A program made the translations under genes and the position numbers. From positions 1 to 64,000 of the forward strand of contig NZ_JAFBEC010000006.1 of NCBI RefSeq assembly GCF_016908595.1: a stretch of 64,000 nucleotides of DNA. The letters run 5' to 3'. Below the pieces are notes generated by a model. The model saw only the letters and a program-made list of their open reading frames with translations, was not told the origin of the DNA and ran no database searches. Below, piece by piece: positions 52,877 through 61,254 of this stretch. The stretch comes from Geomicrobium sediminis. Lineage in GTDB: Bacteria > Bacillota > Bacilli > Bacillales > Marinococcaceae. Position 1 is the stretch's first letter. The number at the start of each line of letters is the position of its first letter.

Positions 52877-54457
52877 ATGAAAAGACGGAGCATGACAACT
52901 TTTGGAACAGCGGTCGTTTTAGGCGCGCTTGTCGCTTGTAGTTCACCGAGTGAAGTTGAGGAAAGTGCAAGTGAAAACAACGAAGTCGAGCAAGAGCAAA
53001 GTGTTCGAGATGAATTGAACATTGCTCAAACGGCTCAACCGCCTACGCTCGATACTGCTCAAACGGTTTCAGCGGTTGCACTCGACATTGCTGGAAACAT
53101 TTATCAACAATTGTTTCAATTAGATGGAAACTATGAGCCGCAGCCCGTGTTGGCAGAGTCGTATGAGTTAAGCGATGATGGCAAGACTTACACGATCGCG
53201 CTTCGTGAAGGCGTTCAGTTTCATAATGGAGAGGAAATGACAGCGGAAGATGTGGTTGCGTCGATGAATCGCTGGCTAACGGTCTCCTCTAGAGCGAAAG
53301 AATTGTTGGACGGAGCGTCGTTCACTGAAGTAGATTCCTATACAGTGGAATTAACAGTAGAACAAGCCACGTCAGACGTTCTTATTCTGTTAGCTTCGCA
53401 AGCACAATTCCCATCGATTATGCCAAAAGAGATTGTTGAATCCGCATCCGCAGATGGTTTTGAAGAATACGTGGGTACCGGACCGTATCAATTCGAGGAT
53501 TGGCAACAAGATCAATACATCCGTCTCGTTCGAAATGATGATTTTCAGTCTTTAGAAGGGGAGCCTAGTGGTTTCACAGGAGAAATTAAGGCACCAACAG
53601 AGACGTTAACGTATCATTTCGTGTCGGATCATTTTACGAGAATTTCGGGCTTGCAAACGGGCCTTTATGACATCGCGGACAGCATTCCGTTAGAAAACTA
53701 TGATTTACTTGAAGAAGATGAAAGTATTGAGATTGAATCGGTACCGGGAGGGACGTTAACGGCGTTTTTCAATACGAACGAAGGCGTTTTATCAGATGAA
53801 GAGCTTCGCCATGTCGTGCTTGCGGCGCTCGACAACGAGGAGATTATGCTTGCAAGTTATCCGCTACCCGAATTGTTCTCCCTTGCTCCTGGGTATTTAA
53901 ACGAAAATCAAGAGCAGTGGGCAACGGATGCAGGGGCCGACTATTACAATCAAGCGGATCCTGATTTAGCGAAGCAACTCTTAGAAGAATCGAGTTATGA
54001 TGGAGAAGAAATTACGATTCTTACAACACCTGACTACAATGAAATGTACAATGGCTCCCTCGTTATTCAAGAACAATTGCGTAACATCGGTATGAACGTG
54101 TCTGTAGATACGTTTGATTTTGCGACGTTTTTAGAAACGAAGGATGATCGTAGTCGCTGGGATTTGTTTTTGGCGAGTACGGGTTACCAATTAACGCCAC
54201 CACAGCTTTTAGCTGTTACACCAGAATGGGCGGGGTTGGATGATGAAAACGTAAGATCAGGATTAATGGCTGTTCGCGAAGCAGCATCACAAGAAGAAGC
54301 AGCCGAGGAGTGGGCGAACGTGCAGCAGTACTTATATGAAATAGGCTCTTCAACTGTACTCGGGCACTACGATGCATTTGTCGCTGTCCATGAGGATGTT
54401 GAAGGCTTTGAATTGTTTGAAGCCCCAGTCGTTTGGAATGCCAGTATTAAAGAGTGA
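52877..54457 (+). CDS. Orphan peptide/nickel-type ABC solute-binding lipoprotein
   Basis: A 526-aa SBP_bac_5 lipoprotein with lipobox LVAC. DDGKTYTIALREGVQFHNGE, VGTGPYQFEDW and LRHVVLAALDNEEIM are the family blocks. It has its own ribosome site (gaggaga) and a terminator, with no permease or ATPase genes attached. It is a paralogue of the 6022-7593 protein in family terms but not a close copy. It likely serves a Dpp/App-like transporter elsewhere; ligand unknown. Confidence 0.88.
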   Translation: MKRRSMTTFGTAVVLGALVACSSPSEVEESASENNEVEQEQSVRDELNIAQTAQPPTLDTAQTVSAVALDIAGNIYQQLFQLDGNYEPQPVLAESYELSDDGKTYTIALREGVQFHNGEEMTAEDVVASMNRWLTVSSRAKELLDGASFTEVDSYTVELTVEQATSDVLILLASQAQFPSIMPKEIVESASADGFEEYVGTGPYQFEDWQQDQYIRLVRNDDFQSLEGEPSGFTGEIKAPTETLTYHFVSDHFTRISGLQTGLYDIADSIPLENYDLLEEDESIEIESVPGGTLTAFFNTNEGVLSDEELRHVVLAALDNEEIMLASYPLPELFSLAPGYLNENQEQWATDAGADYYNQADPDLAKQLLEESSYDGEEITILTTPDYNEMYNGSLVIQEQLRNIGMNVSVDTFDFATFLETKDDRSRWDLFLASTGYQLTPPQLLAVTPEWAGLDDENVRSGLMAVREAASQEEAAEEWANVQQYLYEIGSSTVLGHYDAFVAVHEDVEGFELFEAPVVWNASIKE

Positions 54458-54465
54458 CGGACGTT

Positions 54466-54498
54466 AAAACGCTCATGAGCATCTTCATGAGCGTTTTT
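54466..54498 (+). terminator. Intrinsic terminator
   Basis: aaaacgctcatga / tcatgagcgtttt forms a 13-bp stem with a short loop and T-run after the binding-protein gene. Confidence 0.9.
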
Positions 54499-54518
54499 AG
54501 TATGTTTGATTGAGAAAA

Positions 54519-54905
54519 TTAGGTTGATCCTGCAGCTGTTGAAGGTACGCGCTCTTGAAGCCGCACTATAAATAATACGCCAGCAATAATAAACAACACA
54601 GATTGAATGAGCGTTGCGCCAAGGGTCGCAATGAGCATGATAGCGCCAATTATTAACAAGCGAAGTCCTGCTTTACGCGCCGATTTCTTAATGTGAAATG
54701 TAGTTATAATTAAGAGTATGAGTCCGATTAAATGAACGGCGAATACGAACCAGGCGAATGCTTGTGTGCCGACACCGGGCAATGGGAGTTGTGTTGAAAC
54801 CGTTGCAACTGATAAGTTGACGATTAGAACCGTTGCGATAAGTAGTTGTAACGAAAGCCCTACGCCAAGCAAAAGAAACTCTGGGAGTCGTTTGATGATG
54901 ATCAC
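54519..54905 (-). CDS. Four-helix membrane protein; start may be ATC at 54896
   Basis: A small membrane protein with four helices (FLLLGVGLSLQLLIATVLIV, AFAWFVFAVHLIGLILLII, LRLLIIGAIMLIATLGATLI and VLFIIAGVLFIVRL), resembling DUF4064-type proteins in layout. A perfect aggaggt ends at 54904. The only standard in-frame start, GTG at 54905, overlaps that ribosome site; 7 nt on, in ideal position, is ATC at 54896, giving M-KRLPEFLLLG. A palindrome, gtagta-gca-tactac, lies just upstream and may be an operator. Function unknown. Confidence 0.6.
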   Translation of the reverse strand: MIIIKRLPEFLLLGVGLSLQLLIATVLIVNLSVATVSTQLPLPGVGTQAFAWFVFAVHLIGLILLIITTFHIKKSARKAGLRLLIIGAIMLIATLGATLIQSVLFIIAGVLFIVRLQERVPSTAAGST

Positions 54906-55030
54906 CTCCTAGTAGTAGCATACTACAAAGAAATCGTAATGATCACAATGCTAATGAAAATGTAATTGCAAAGGAAGTATAAGTCTTGTAATTCAGAAAA
55001 TGAATAACTTACCATATGGGATGTGTGAGA

Positions 55031-55717
55031 ATGAAAGCAGTTATTTTTGATATGGATGGAACCTTGTTTCAAACAGACCGAGTTTTAGAAACATCATTAG
55101 AAGATACGTTCGAACAGTTACGTCTACAAGGTGAATGGGAAGGTGAAACCCCACTTCAATTGTACCGGGATATTATGGGGGTTCCTCTACCTAAAGTATG
55201 GGAAACACTGCTTCCTGACTGCTCTGGATAGACAAGAATGTATAGTGATCAGTATTTTTTAGAACGACTTATTTTTAATATTGGAGAAGGCTTAGGAGCA
55301 TTGTATCCACATGCGTTAGACGTACTTGAAAAATTAAAGGCAAATGATATTCAGATATTCATTGCAAGTAATGGTTTGACAAAGTACTTAAAATCAATCG
55401 TTTCCCACTATGCATTGGATCGTTTTGTTGCAGGTACATACAGCATTGAACAAATTGAAACTTTGAGTAAAAGTGACTTAGTGAAAACCATTCTAAATGA
55501 GCATTTCGTAACAGAGGCAATCATGATTGGTGATCGGATGTCAGATATTCAAGCGGCTAAGGACAATAATCTTCTTTCTATTGGTTGCCGTTTTGATTTT
55601 GCTCAAGAAGAAGAGTTAAAGTTTGCAGATTTCGTTATCGAGGACTTGGCTGAGGTACCACAGATTGTCACTCATCATTTCCAGTTGCAACCATTGTATC
55701 CTTCAGAAGAAGGTTAA
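55031..55717 (+). pseudogene. HAD-family phosphatase gene cut by in-frame TAG
   Basis: The frame begins MKAVIFDMDGTLFQTDRVLE, the HAD motif I, and meets TAG at 55229-55231, then resumes with no shift as TRMYSDQYFLERLIFNIGEG, motif II (IFIASNGLTKYL) and motif IV (EAIMIGDRMSDIQAAKDN). The full length of about 228 aa matches phosphoglycolate-phosphatase-like HAD proteins of bacilli. A CAG-to-TAG change would explain the stop. Motif I and motifs II-IV are separated, so neither half can be active alone. Confidence 0.85.
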
Positions 55718-55775
55718 TCATTCATTAAGGCGGGTAGAGACGAATAGAAAAGACGACGATGGCAGGTGACGACCA

Positions 55776-56147
55776 ATTCGAAGTAAATCAATTCTATTCT
55801 TAATAAGTACAACAGTCTTTCTATCTGCTTGTGGTGCATTCGGGAGCCCTGCTCCCACAGACGAGCCAATAGTAGAGGGTGCGGTTGTGGATCTTCATTT
55901 GAGCAATGAAGACGACAATAAAGCTCTTCATCATCTAGCATTATCCCAGAATTCAAATGAAGAAATCATCCTTCAACTTCACCCTGAATCAGGGATTATC
56001 TTAGATGAAGAAGAGGAGATCATTTCAATAGGAGAACTCCAAATAGGAGACACACTACAAGGTTGGGTTGGTGTGGATCAGAGCGATGACATTGAAGCAG
56101 AACAAAAAGACGAAATTCCTGTTACGACAGTGCAAAGAATTCAATAA
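55776..56147 (+). CDS. Small lipoprotein with apparent ATT start codon
   Basis: The frame encodes a clear lipoprotein signal, RSKSILFLISTTVFLSACGA (lipobox LSAC), then an about 95-aa mature part including LSNEDDNKALHHLAL, IGELQIGDTLQGWVGV and TTVQRIQ, which resembles DUF3221-type periplasmic domains. No ATG, GTG or TTG precedes the signal; ATT at 55776 lies 6 nt after aggtga. The only standard start, GTG at 55887, would delete the whole signal. Either ATT initiates translation or an ATG has mutated. Confidence 0.6.
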   Translation: MRSKSILFLISTTVFLSACGAFGSPAPTDEPIVEGAVVDLHLSNEDDNKALHHLALSQNSNEEIILQLHPESGIILDEEEEIISIGELQIGDTLQGWVGVDQSDDIEAEQKDEIPVTTVQRIQ

Positions 56148-56149
56148 CA

Positions 56150-56183
56150 AGTAAGCTCGGTGTTGTGCCGAGCTTACTTTGTT
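56150..56183 (+). terminator. Intrinsic terminator
   Basis: agtaagctcgg / ccgagcttact is a perfect 11-bp stem with 7-nt loop and a short T-rich tail after the lipoprotein gene. Confidence 0.8.
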
Positions 56184-56253
56184 ATGGAATAAGAGGAATT
56201 AAGTGCTGTCTAGCGAAAGTGGAAGGAAGCCATATTCTTTTGTGGGGTGTTCA

Positions 56254-57471
56254 ATGCAATTATCTAAGTATGCAAAGGTGATTGTTCAAAATGGAATTGC
56301 TGTGCAGTCTGGTGATCTTGTTAAAGTGAACTTCAACCCTGAACATTTGCCATTGGTTCGTGAAGTAACAAAAGAAGCTTACTTGTCAGGTGCTGTGTAT
56401 GTAAAGCTAGACTTGCGTGATCCAGAAGTTGAGCTTGCTCGAGCTCGTTACATATGTAGTCTGTATACGCATCATTATCCTGATTCGCTTGTACAAACCG
56501 AGTGGGCTGATCTAGAAGCTGGTTACTCCACGATCTCAATAACTGCACCATCGTTTGAAAAGCTAGAGTCTAATTTGTTGAGAAAAAAAGTTGCCACACT
56601 TAAAGAAGTTAAAGAAAAAGCGATGGCACCGATTCGCAAAGTTGGAATGGAAAATCGAAACAAATGGGTCGTCGTTAACGCGCCGACAATTGCGTGGGCA
56701 AATTCACTTTTTCCAAATTTAGAAAGTGATCAGGCGTTTCAACGTTTAAATGACCTTCTAGATGAAATTGTAAAATTGCATGAAAAAGATCCAGTAAAAT
56801 CTTGGTATCGTCAAGATGTGACTTTAAAATCAATTGCTAGTCGGTTAAATGCCTATCAATTTGATGCGTTGGAATTTAAAAGTGATTATACAGAGCTATA
56901 CGTACGTCTTGTCAGGCAACATGTATGGACTGGGGGTACTGAAAAAACAAGCGACGGTCGTATGTTTTTATCAAATATTCCTGTGGAAGAAGTGTGGACA
57001 ATGCCTGATAAATGGGGAGTCTCTGGTCACGTACGGATAACAAAGCCATTTAACTTAAACGGTCAATTGATCGAAGGAGTTACGCTCTACTTTCAGGAAG
57101 GCAAAGTTGTGAAACTCGACCCATACAATGAAGAGTTTGCGAATCTCATTGGAATCGATGATGGCGGATCGAGGCTTGGCGAAGTTGCACTCGTTAGTAA
57201 GCACTCATCTGTTGCCAAGGCGGGAGTGGTATTTAACAGTACACTTTTAGATGAAAATGCAGCTTCTCACATCGCGTTTGGCCAAGCGTACGCTAGCAAT
57301 GTGGTACGAGGAGTGTCGATGAACGCAAGTGAGCGAGATGCTATTGGAATGAACGAGTCGGCAATTCATCAAGACGTGATGATTGGTGATGAAGTTATGG
57401 ATGTGTATGGCGTGCGTAACAATAAGAAGGTTCTTATTATGAAAAACGGTGAGTGGTGCTTTACGATATAA
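56254..57471 (+). CDS. Aminopeptidase M29 (AmpS/PepS family)
   Basis: A 405-aa metallo-aminopeptidase of family M29. The C-terminal metal-site blocks are visible: NIPVEEVWTMPDKWGVSGH, LYFQEGKVV, LGEVALVSKHS, NSTLLDENAASHIAFGQAY and AIHQDVMIGDEVMDVYG. These give the Glu and His ligands for two metal ions. It releases N-terminal residues from peptides in the cytosol. The ATG at 56254 follows tggggtg; an upstream TTG-type extension has no support. The TPR gene follows by 18 nt and may be co-transcribed. Confidence 0.9.
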   Translation: MQLSKYAKVIVQNGIAVQSGDLVKVNFNPEHLPLVREVTKEAYLSGAVYVKLDLRDPEVELARARYICSLYTHHYPDSLVQTEWADLEAGYSTISITAPSFEKLESNLLRKKVATLKEVKEKAMAPIRKVGMENRNKWVVVNAPTIAWANSLFPNLESDQAFQRLNDLLDEIVKLHEKDPVKSWYRQDVTLKSIASRLNAYQFDALEFKSDYTELYVRLVRQHVWTGGTEKTSDGRMFLSNIPVEEVWTMPDKWGVSGHVRITKPFNLNGQLIEGVTLYFQEGKVVKLDPYNEEFANLIGIDDGGSRLGEVALVSKHSSVAKAGVVFNSTLLDENAASHIAFGQAYASNVVRGVSMNASERDAIGMNESAIHQDVMIGDEVMDVYGVRNNKKVLIMKNGEWCFTI

Positions 57472-57489
57472 AACATAGGAGAGATAACA

Positions 57490-57975
57490 ATGAGCGAAAA
57501 GCAACTAGAAGCAGCACTAGAACTTCAAAAGCAAGGAAAGTTTGCGGAATCAAACGATATTCTTAGAGACATTATGAGTCACACGAATTGCCAAGGTGAC
57601 GTTTATTATCATTATGCTTCGAATTGTGACTCACAAGGGAACGAGCGAGAAGCGGTCGGCTATTATGAAAAAGCGATACAAGAGGGCTTATCAAGCGAAG
57701 ACTTACAAGGAGCGTACTTGGGATTAGGAAGTACATATCGCACACTTGGGATGTATAAGGAATCTGATAAAACGTTAAGAAAAGGCATTGAAACGTTTCC
57801 TAATGACTATGCATTAAAGGTATTCCACGCATTAACATTGTACAATCTCGGAAACTATGAAGCTTCAACACAATTACTATTAAAGTGCATCACTGACACG
57901 ACGGACGACGCTGAGGTTTTGCGTTATAAAAGAGCAATTGATTTTTATGCGCCTCAATTAGATAAAGTGTGGTAG
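57490..57975 (+). CDS. Tetratricopeptide-repeat protein
   Basis: A 161-aa TPR protein with about four helix-turn-helix repeats: AALELQKQGKFAESNDILRD, VYYHYASNCDSQGNEREAVG, LGLGSTYRTLGMYKESDKTL and FHALTLYNLGNYEASTQLLL. It matches the bacillar DUF/TPR proteins of this size (tetratrico peptide repeat, group 5). A taggaga site precedes the ATG. It is probably an adaptor for protein contact; no partner is evident besides the aminopeptidase gene directly upstream. Confidence 0.85.
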   Translation: MSEKQLEAALELQKQGKFAESNDILRDIMSHTNCQGDVYYHYASNCDSQGNEREAVGYYEKAIQEGLSSEDLQGAYLGLGSTYRTLGMYKESDKTLRKGIETFPNDYALKVFHALTLYNLGNYEASTQLLLKCITDTTDDAEVLRYKRAIDFYAPQLDKVW

Positions 57976-58331
57976 TTAGTCATACATATTAGTAATGAAA
58001 TCATTGATATTTACAACTTATGGAATGTCATTACTTCCGCTGGAATTCAAATGTCCTTATAAGTTGTCGAGGAATCATTTGATGTAGACATGGTGAAGTG
58101 AACGTCACACAATCGAAAGTGTATACACATTAACTTAGGGACAAAGAGACTTAAGTTAACGTGTCTTCTATTATGAAGTAATTGTAAAGAGTTTGAGAAC
58201 AGATGAAACGAATGTAATTAGGTGACGTATAATAAAATAAGAAAGTTTAGTAGAATGATAACGTCGTTTTTCTTTATGTATGAACTCAAGATGTGAGCTA
58301 GTTCTTACAAAGACAGGATTGGGAGGAGCGT
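57976..58331. other. Intergenic region with a 13-bp inverted repeat
   Basis: I see no gene. acacattaactta (58125-58137) and taagttaacgtgt (58152-58164) pair at 12 of 13 positions around a 14-nt loop; no T-run follows, so it may be an operator or a weak terminator. Downstream lies the acetyltransferase promoter. Confidence 0.5.
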
Positions 58332-58835
58332 ATGCAAATAAGAGAAGTTCTACTTGAGGATGCTGAGCGACTACATACACTCATCTCAGCTGTTGAATCA
58401 GAAGCATCATTTATGCTTATGGAACCAGGTGAACGAAACCTAACGATTGAAAAACAAAGAGCGATGGTTCAACATTTCCTAGTTAATAATTATTCAACGA
58501 TTGTGCTAGCTGAAGATGCAGATGAACTCGTTGGTTATGTAATTGCTATTGGTGGAGAAGTTCAGAGAACAAAGCACTCTGTTCGTTTAGTAATTGGTGT
58601 ATTGGACTCTTACAGAGGACAGGGCATTGGACATAGATTGTTCAACTTTATAGACAGTTGGGCGAAACTGCAGGGGATCGCGCGATTGGAGTTAAGTGTC
58701 GTCACAACAAATGAAGCAGCACTACGACTTTATAGAAAATGTGGATTTACAATCGAAGGTGAAAAAAGAAAGTCGCTATGCATCGACGATGTGTTTTACA
58801 ATGAATATATCATGTCAAAACTCTTGTATACGTAA
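58332..58835 (+). CDS. GNAT N-acetyltransferase (RimI-like)
   Basis: A 167-aa GNAT enzyme. The acetyl-CoA loop is VLDSYRGQGIGHRLFNFID, preceded by the strand VRLVIGV and followed by LELSVVTTNEAALRLYRKCG, the classic C-terminal pattern. A gggaggag site precedes the ATG. It lies 47 nt before the DUF368 gene. The acyl acceptor is unknown. Confidence 0.87.
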   Translation: MQIREVLLEDAERLHTLISAVESEASFMLMEPGERNLTIEKQRAMVQHFLVNNYSTIVLAEDADELVGYVIAIGGEVQRTKHSVRLVIGVLDSYRGQGIGHRLFNFIDSWAKLQGIARLELSVVTTNEAALRLYRKCGFTIEGEKRKSLCIDDVFYNEYIMSKLLYT

Positions 58836-58882
58836 GAATTTTCTATGGCATAAAGTCTCGCACATTCACGAAGGAGAATCGG

Positions 58883-59713
58883 ATGAACTGGAAAAACATA
58901 TGGAAAGGCATCGCAATGGGTATGGTAGAGACGGTGCCAGGTGTAAGTAGCAGTACGATTGCAATGCTAGTAGGCATTTATGAAAATGTGATTGGTTCAA
59001 TTAGCGACCTTACGTCTAAGTATATTAGACGCGGTGTTCTATACTTAATCCCTGTTGGAATCGGGATTGTCATTGGTTTTTTATTGTCAATACAAGTTGT
59101 AGAGTTCTTTTTAATAAACTACACGGTTCCGACACACTTTTTATTTATAGGACTTGTCATCGGGATGCTACCGTTTATATGGTATAGCGGTAAGCGTCAC
59201 ACTGATCAGCTGAAAAGTGTTCCTTATCAAGTGAAACACTATGTAATTATGGTGTTGTTTTTTGTACTACTCGTCTTCTTGAACAATTTCTTAGGCTATG
59301 ATGAATCGGTAATGACGGATTTGGTATTTACAGATTACCTGTTCTTATTCTTTTCGGGCTGGCTGGCGAGTACGGCACTTGTCTTACCGGGGATTAGCGG
59401 TGCGTTAATTCTTATGATCCTGGGCGCTTACTACACAGCGATCGATGCCATTACGTCGTTGAACATTGATGTCATTATTGCAGTAGGCGCTGGTGTAGTG
59501 ATTGGTGTTCTAATCACAGGGAAGCTTGTGCGTTTCTTAATTATCCATTTCCGACAAAGCACGTACGCAGGGATTGTTGGCCTTTTAGCGGGGTCGGTGA
59601 TCGTGCTTTACATCGGTTTACCAGAGACGATAGGCCAAATGATAGCGAGTGTGCTACTTCTGATCATCGGGTTCTTGTTCTCGTATTTGATTAGTCAAAG
59701 GCAAAAAGTGTAA
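58883..59713 (+). CDS. DUF368 membrane protein (PopT-like undecaprenyl-phosphate translocase)
   Basis: A 276-aa DUF368 protein with about eight membrane segments. The duplicated motif is clear: MGMVETVPGVSSSTIAMLVG in repeat 1 and STALVLPGISGALILMILGA in repeat 2. DUF368 (PopT) proteins have been shown to recycle the lipid carrier undecaprenyl phosphate across the membrane, and in Vibrio cholerae to matter most at alkaline pH, which fits the alkaliphile-like character. A cgaaggaga site precedes the ATG. Confidence 0.9.
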   Translation: MNWKNIWKGIAMGMVETVPGVSSSTIAMLVGIYENVIGSISDLTSKYIRRGVLYLIPVGIGIVIGFLLSIQVVEFFLINYTVPTHFLFIGLVIGMLPFIWYSGKRHTDQLKSVPYQVKHYVIMVLFFVLLVFLNNFLGYDESVMTDLVFTDYLFLFFSGWLASTALVLPGISGALILMILGAYYTAIDAITSLNIDVIIAVGAGVVIGVLITGKLVRFLIIHFRQSTYAGIVGLLAGSVIVLYIGLPETIGQMIASVLLLIIGFLFSYLISQRQKV

Positions 59714-59724
59714 CGATCGATTTG

Positions 59725-59755
59725 GAGGGCGGGCAAATAAGTTGTCCGCTCTTTT
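59725..59755 (+). terminator. Probable terminator
   Basis: gagggcgggcaa / ttgtccgctc pairs imperfectly with G-U pairs and is followed by tttt. It follows the DUF368 gene. Confidence 0.5.
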
Positions 59756-59785
59756 GTATTCCAACGAAAGATGCCAAGTTAATCG

Positions 59786-60004
59786 CTAGTCTTGGTTGTT
59801 CTCCGCTTGCTTTTGTGCAGCATACTTTTTGAAAATCTGGTCGTGGTATTCAACGAGTGTGTAAAACGCAGTCGCGGTTAAGGATAACCCCAGGTTATTC
59901 AACCAACGAATCTCCCCAAATAGTAATTGGAACAAAACTAATGACCCGTAAGATGCAAAAAATAAACAGATGAGGCGTACAGGTCGGTACTTGAATAATG
60001 TCAA
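59786..60004 (-). CDS. Small two-helix membrane protein (72 aa)
   Basis: The product has a basic N-terminus, two helices (LICLFFASYGSLVLFQLLFG and LGLSLTATAFYTLVEY) and a charged tail. Initiation is at a TTG 6 nt after aggagg, well placed. It is divergent from the GmhB-like phosphatase gene across 58 nt. Family not recognised. Confidence 0.65.
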   Translation of the reverse strand: MTLFKYRPVRLICLFFASYGSLVLFQLLFGEIRWLNNLGLSLTATAFYTLVEYHDQIFKKYAAQKQAENNQD

Positions 60005-60062
60005 CGTATCCCTCCTAATTTGTGTGATTATTATAACATATCAATCATTGGAGTTGGTTTCT

Positions 60063-60584
60063 ATGAACGTGGCATTCTTTGATCGTGATGGTACGATTAT
60101 TGAAGATTATGAGGATCATGTGTGGACCGGTGTTAAGGAGCCTGTATTTATTAAGGGAGCGATTGAAACGTTAGATCATATACAAAAGCAAGGTTATAGT
60201 ATTATGATCATTACGAATCAGTATTTGATTAATGAAGGGTACATTTCATATGAACAATACGAAGCAATAAATAGTAGCATGCTTCATGTCTTAAAAGAGC
60301 ATAACATCTCGATTCAAGAAGTCTTTTATTGTCCCCATAGAAGGGATGAAGGCTGTAGGTGTATAAAACCTAACATCGGAATGATTGAACAGGCGTTAAC
60401 GAGCTATCCAGAGATTCGTTTGGATCACTCCTTTATTGTAGGTGATTCTAAGGCTGATGTTGATTTAGCGACAAGGCTAGGGGTTCGAGGTTACGGCATT
60501 CGTATAACCAATGAGCAACCGAATGTTACGTTGATCGATACGATTAGTGATCTTCAATTTGTAATAAACAAAAACGATAAATAG
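60063..60584 (+). CDS. GmhB-like HAD-IIIA phosphatase
   Basis: A 173-aa HAD hydrolase like D-glycero-D-manno-heptose-1,7-bisphosphate phosphatase. MNVAFFDRDGTIIED is motif I, SIMIITNQYLINEGY motif II, the zinc loop YCPHRRDEGCRCIKPN is complete (CxH...CxC), and SFIVGDSKADVDLATRLGV is motif IV. With no heptose pathway nearby, histidinol-phosphate or another sugar phosphate is a possible substrate. An ttggagttgg site precedes the ATG. It is unrelated in subclass to the broken HAD gene at 55 kb. Confidence 0.85.
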   Translation: MNVAFFDRDGTIIEDYEDHVWTGVKEPVFIKGAIETLDHIQKQGYSIMIITNQYLINEGYISYEQYEAINSSMLHVLKEHNISIQEVFYCPHRRDEGCRCIKPNIGMIEQALTSYPEIRLDHSFIVGDSKADVDLATRLGVRGYGIRITNEQPNVTLIDTISDLQFVINKNDK

Positions 60585-60589
60585 CGGGC

Positions 60590-60619
60590 ACTCTGAAGCA
60601 GGTTCTTCAGAGTTTTTTT
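60590..60619 (+). terminator. Intrinsic terminator
   Basis: actctgaag / cttcagagt with 6-nt loop and seven T residues ends the GmhB-like gene. Confidence 0.88.
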
Positions 60620-60635
60620 ATTACTATTTAAATAA

Positions 60636-60667
60636 CTATCTAATTAGATTATAATCTAATTAGATAG
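60636..60667. promoter_or_regulatory. 32-bp perfect palindrome, ArsR operator
   Basis: ctatctaattagatta is followed at once by its exact reverse complement, so the whole 32-bp element is palindromic. It contains two copies of the palindromic unit atctaattagat. It ends 10 nt before the ArsR ATG and overlaps the expected promoter and ribosome-site region, so autorepression by the ArsR-family protein is the natural reading. Confidence 0.8.
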
Positions 60668-60677
60668 GGGTGGAAGG

Positions 60678-61250
60678 ATGCAACTTGATAAAATCGTTAA
60701 TTTTCATAAAACCGTCGGAGACAAAACGCGAATTCGAATCATTAGCTTGTTGCGTTCGGGACCTCTTCACGGTCAAGCCATTGCTGGGAAGTTAGGCTTA
60801 AAAGCACCAACGATCTCACACCATTTGAAGAAGCTTAAGGACATTGATGTTGTCTATCAACGTCGCGATAAAAATACGATCTATTATTATTTGAATGAAA
60901 GTAAGTTAGAGCGTCTTACACACGCTATTATTGAAGTTGGAGGGAATGCAATGAATGAGCAATACGCCGTATCGCAAGAAGAAAAGGCAAAAATTATACA
61001 GAACTTCACCGACCAAACTGGGCGATTTAAGCGGTTGCCTGCACAGCGGAAGAAAAAGCTCATTCTTTTAGAGCATATCCTTCGTGGATTAGAGCACGGG
61101 AAATCATATGAAGAAAAAGAGATTAATGAGTATATTCAAACGTATTATGAAGATTACGCAACGGTTAGACGAGAGTTTGTGATGGCTCATTTTATGTACC
61201 GAGACAATGGGATTTATGAACTTAATCCAGTTGAAATGTGGCCGGTGTAG
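60678..61250 (+). CDS. ArsR-family regulator with DUF2087 domain
   Basis: A 190-aa regulator. Residues about 1-85 are an ArsR winged helix (TRIRIISLLRSGPLHGQAIA, KAPTISHHLKKLKDIDVVYQ); residues about 105-185 are DUF2087 (LPAQRKKKLILLEHILRGLE and ATVRREFVMAHFMYRD). No metal-binding Cys cluster is present, so the signal is probably not arsenite. A GNAT gene starts 4 nt after its stop. The 32-bp palindrome before it is its likely operator. Confidence 0.9.
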   Translation: MQLDKIVNFHKTVGDKTRIRIISLLRSGPLHGQAIAGKLGLKAPTISHHLKKLKDIDVVYQRRDKNTIYYYLNESKLERLTHAIIEVGGNAMNEQYAVSQEEKAKIIQNFTDQTGRFKRLPAQRKKKLILLEHILRGLEHGKSYEEKEINEYIQTYYEDYATVRREFVMAHFMYRDNGIYELNPVEMWPV

Positions 61251-61254
61251 GTTC

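Noticed and set aside
58125-58164. 13-bp inverted repeat as a full intrinsic terminator
   Set aside because: No T-run follows on either strand, so I record it only as part of the intergenic region.
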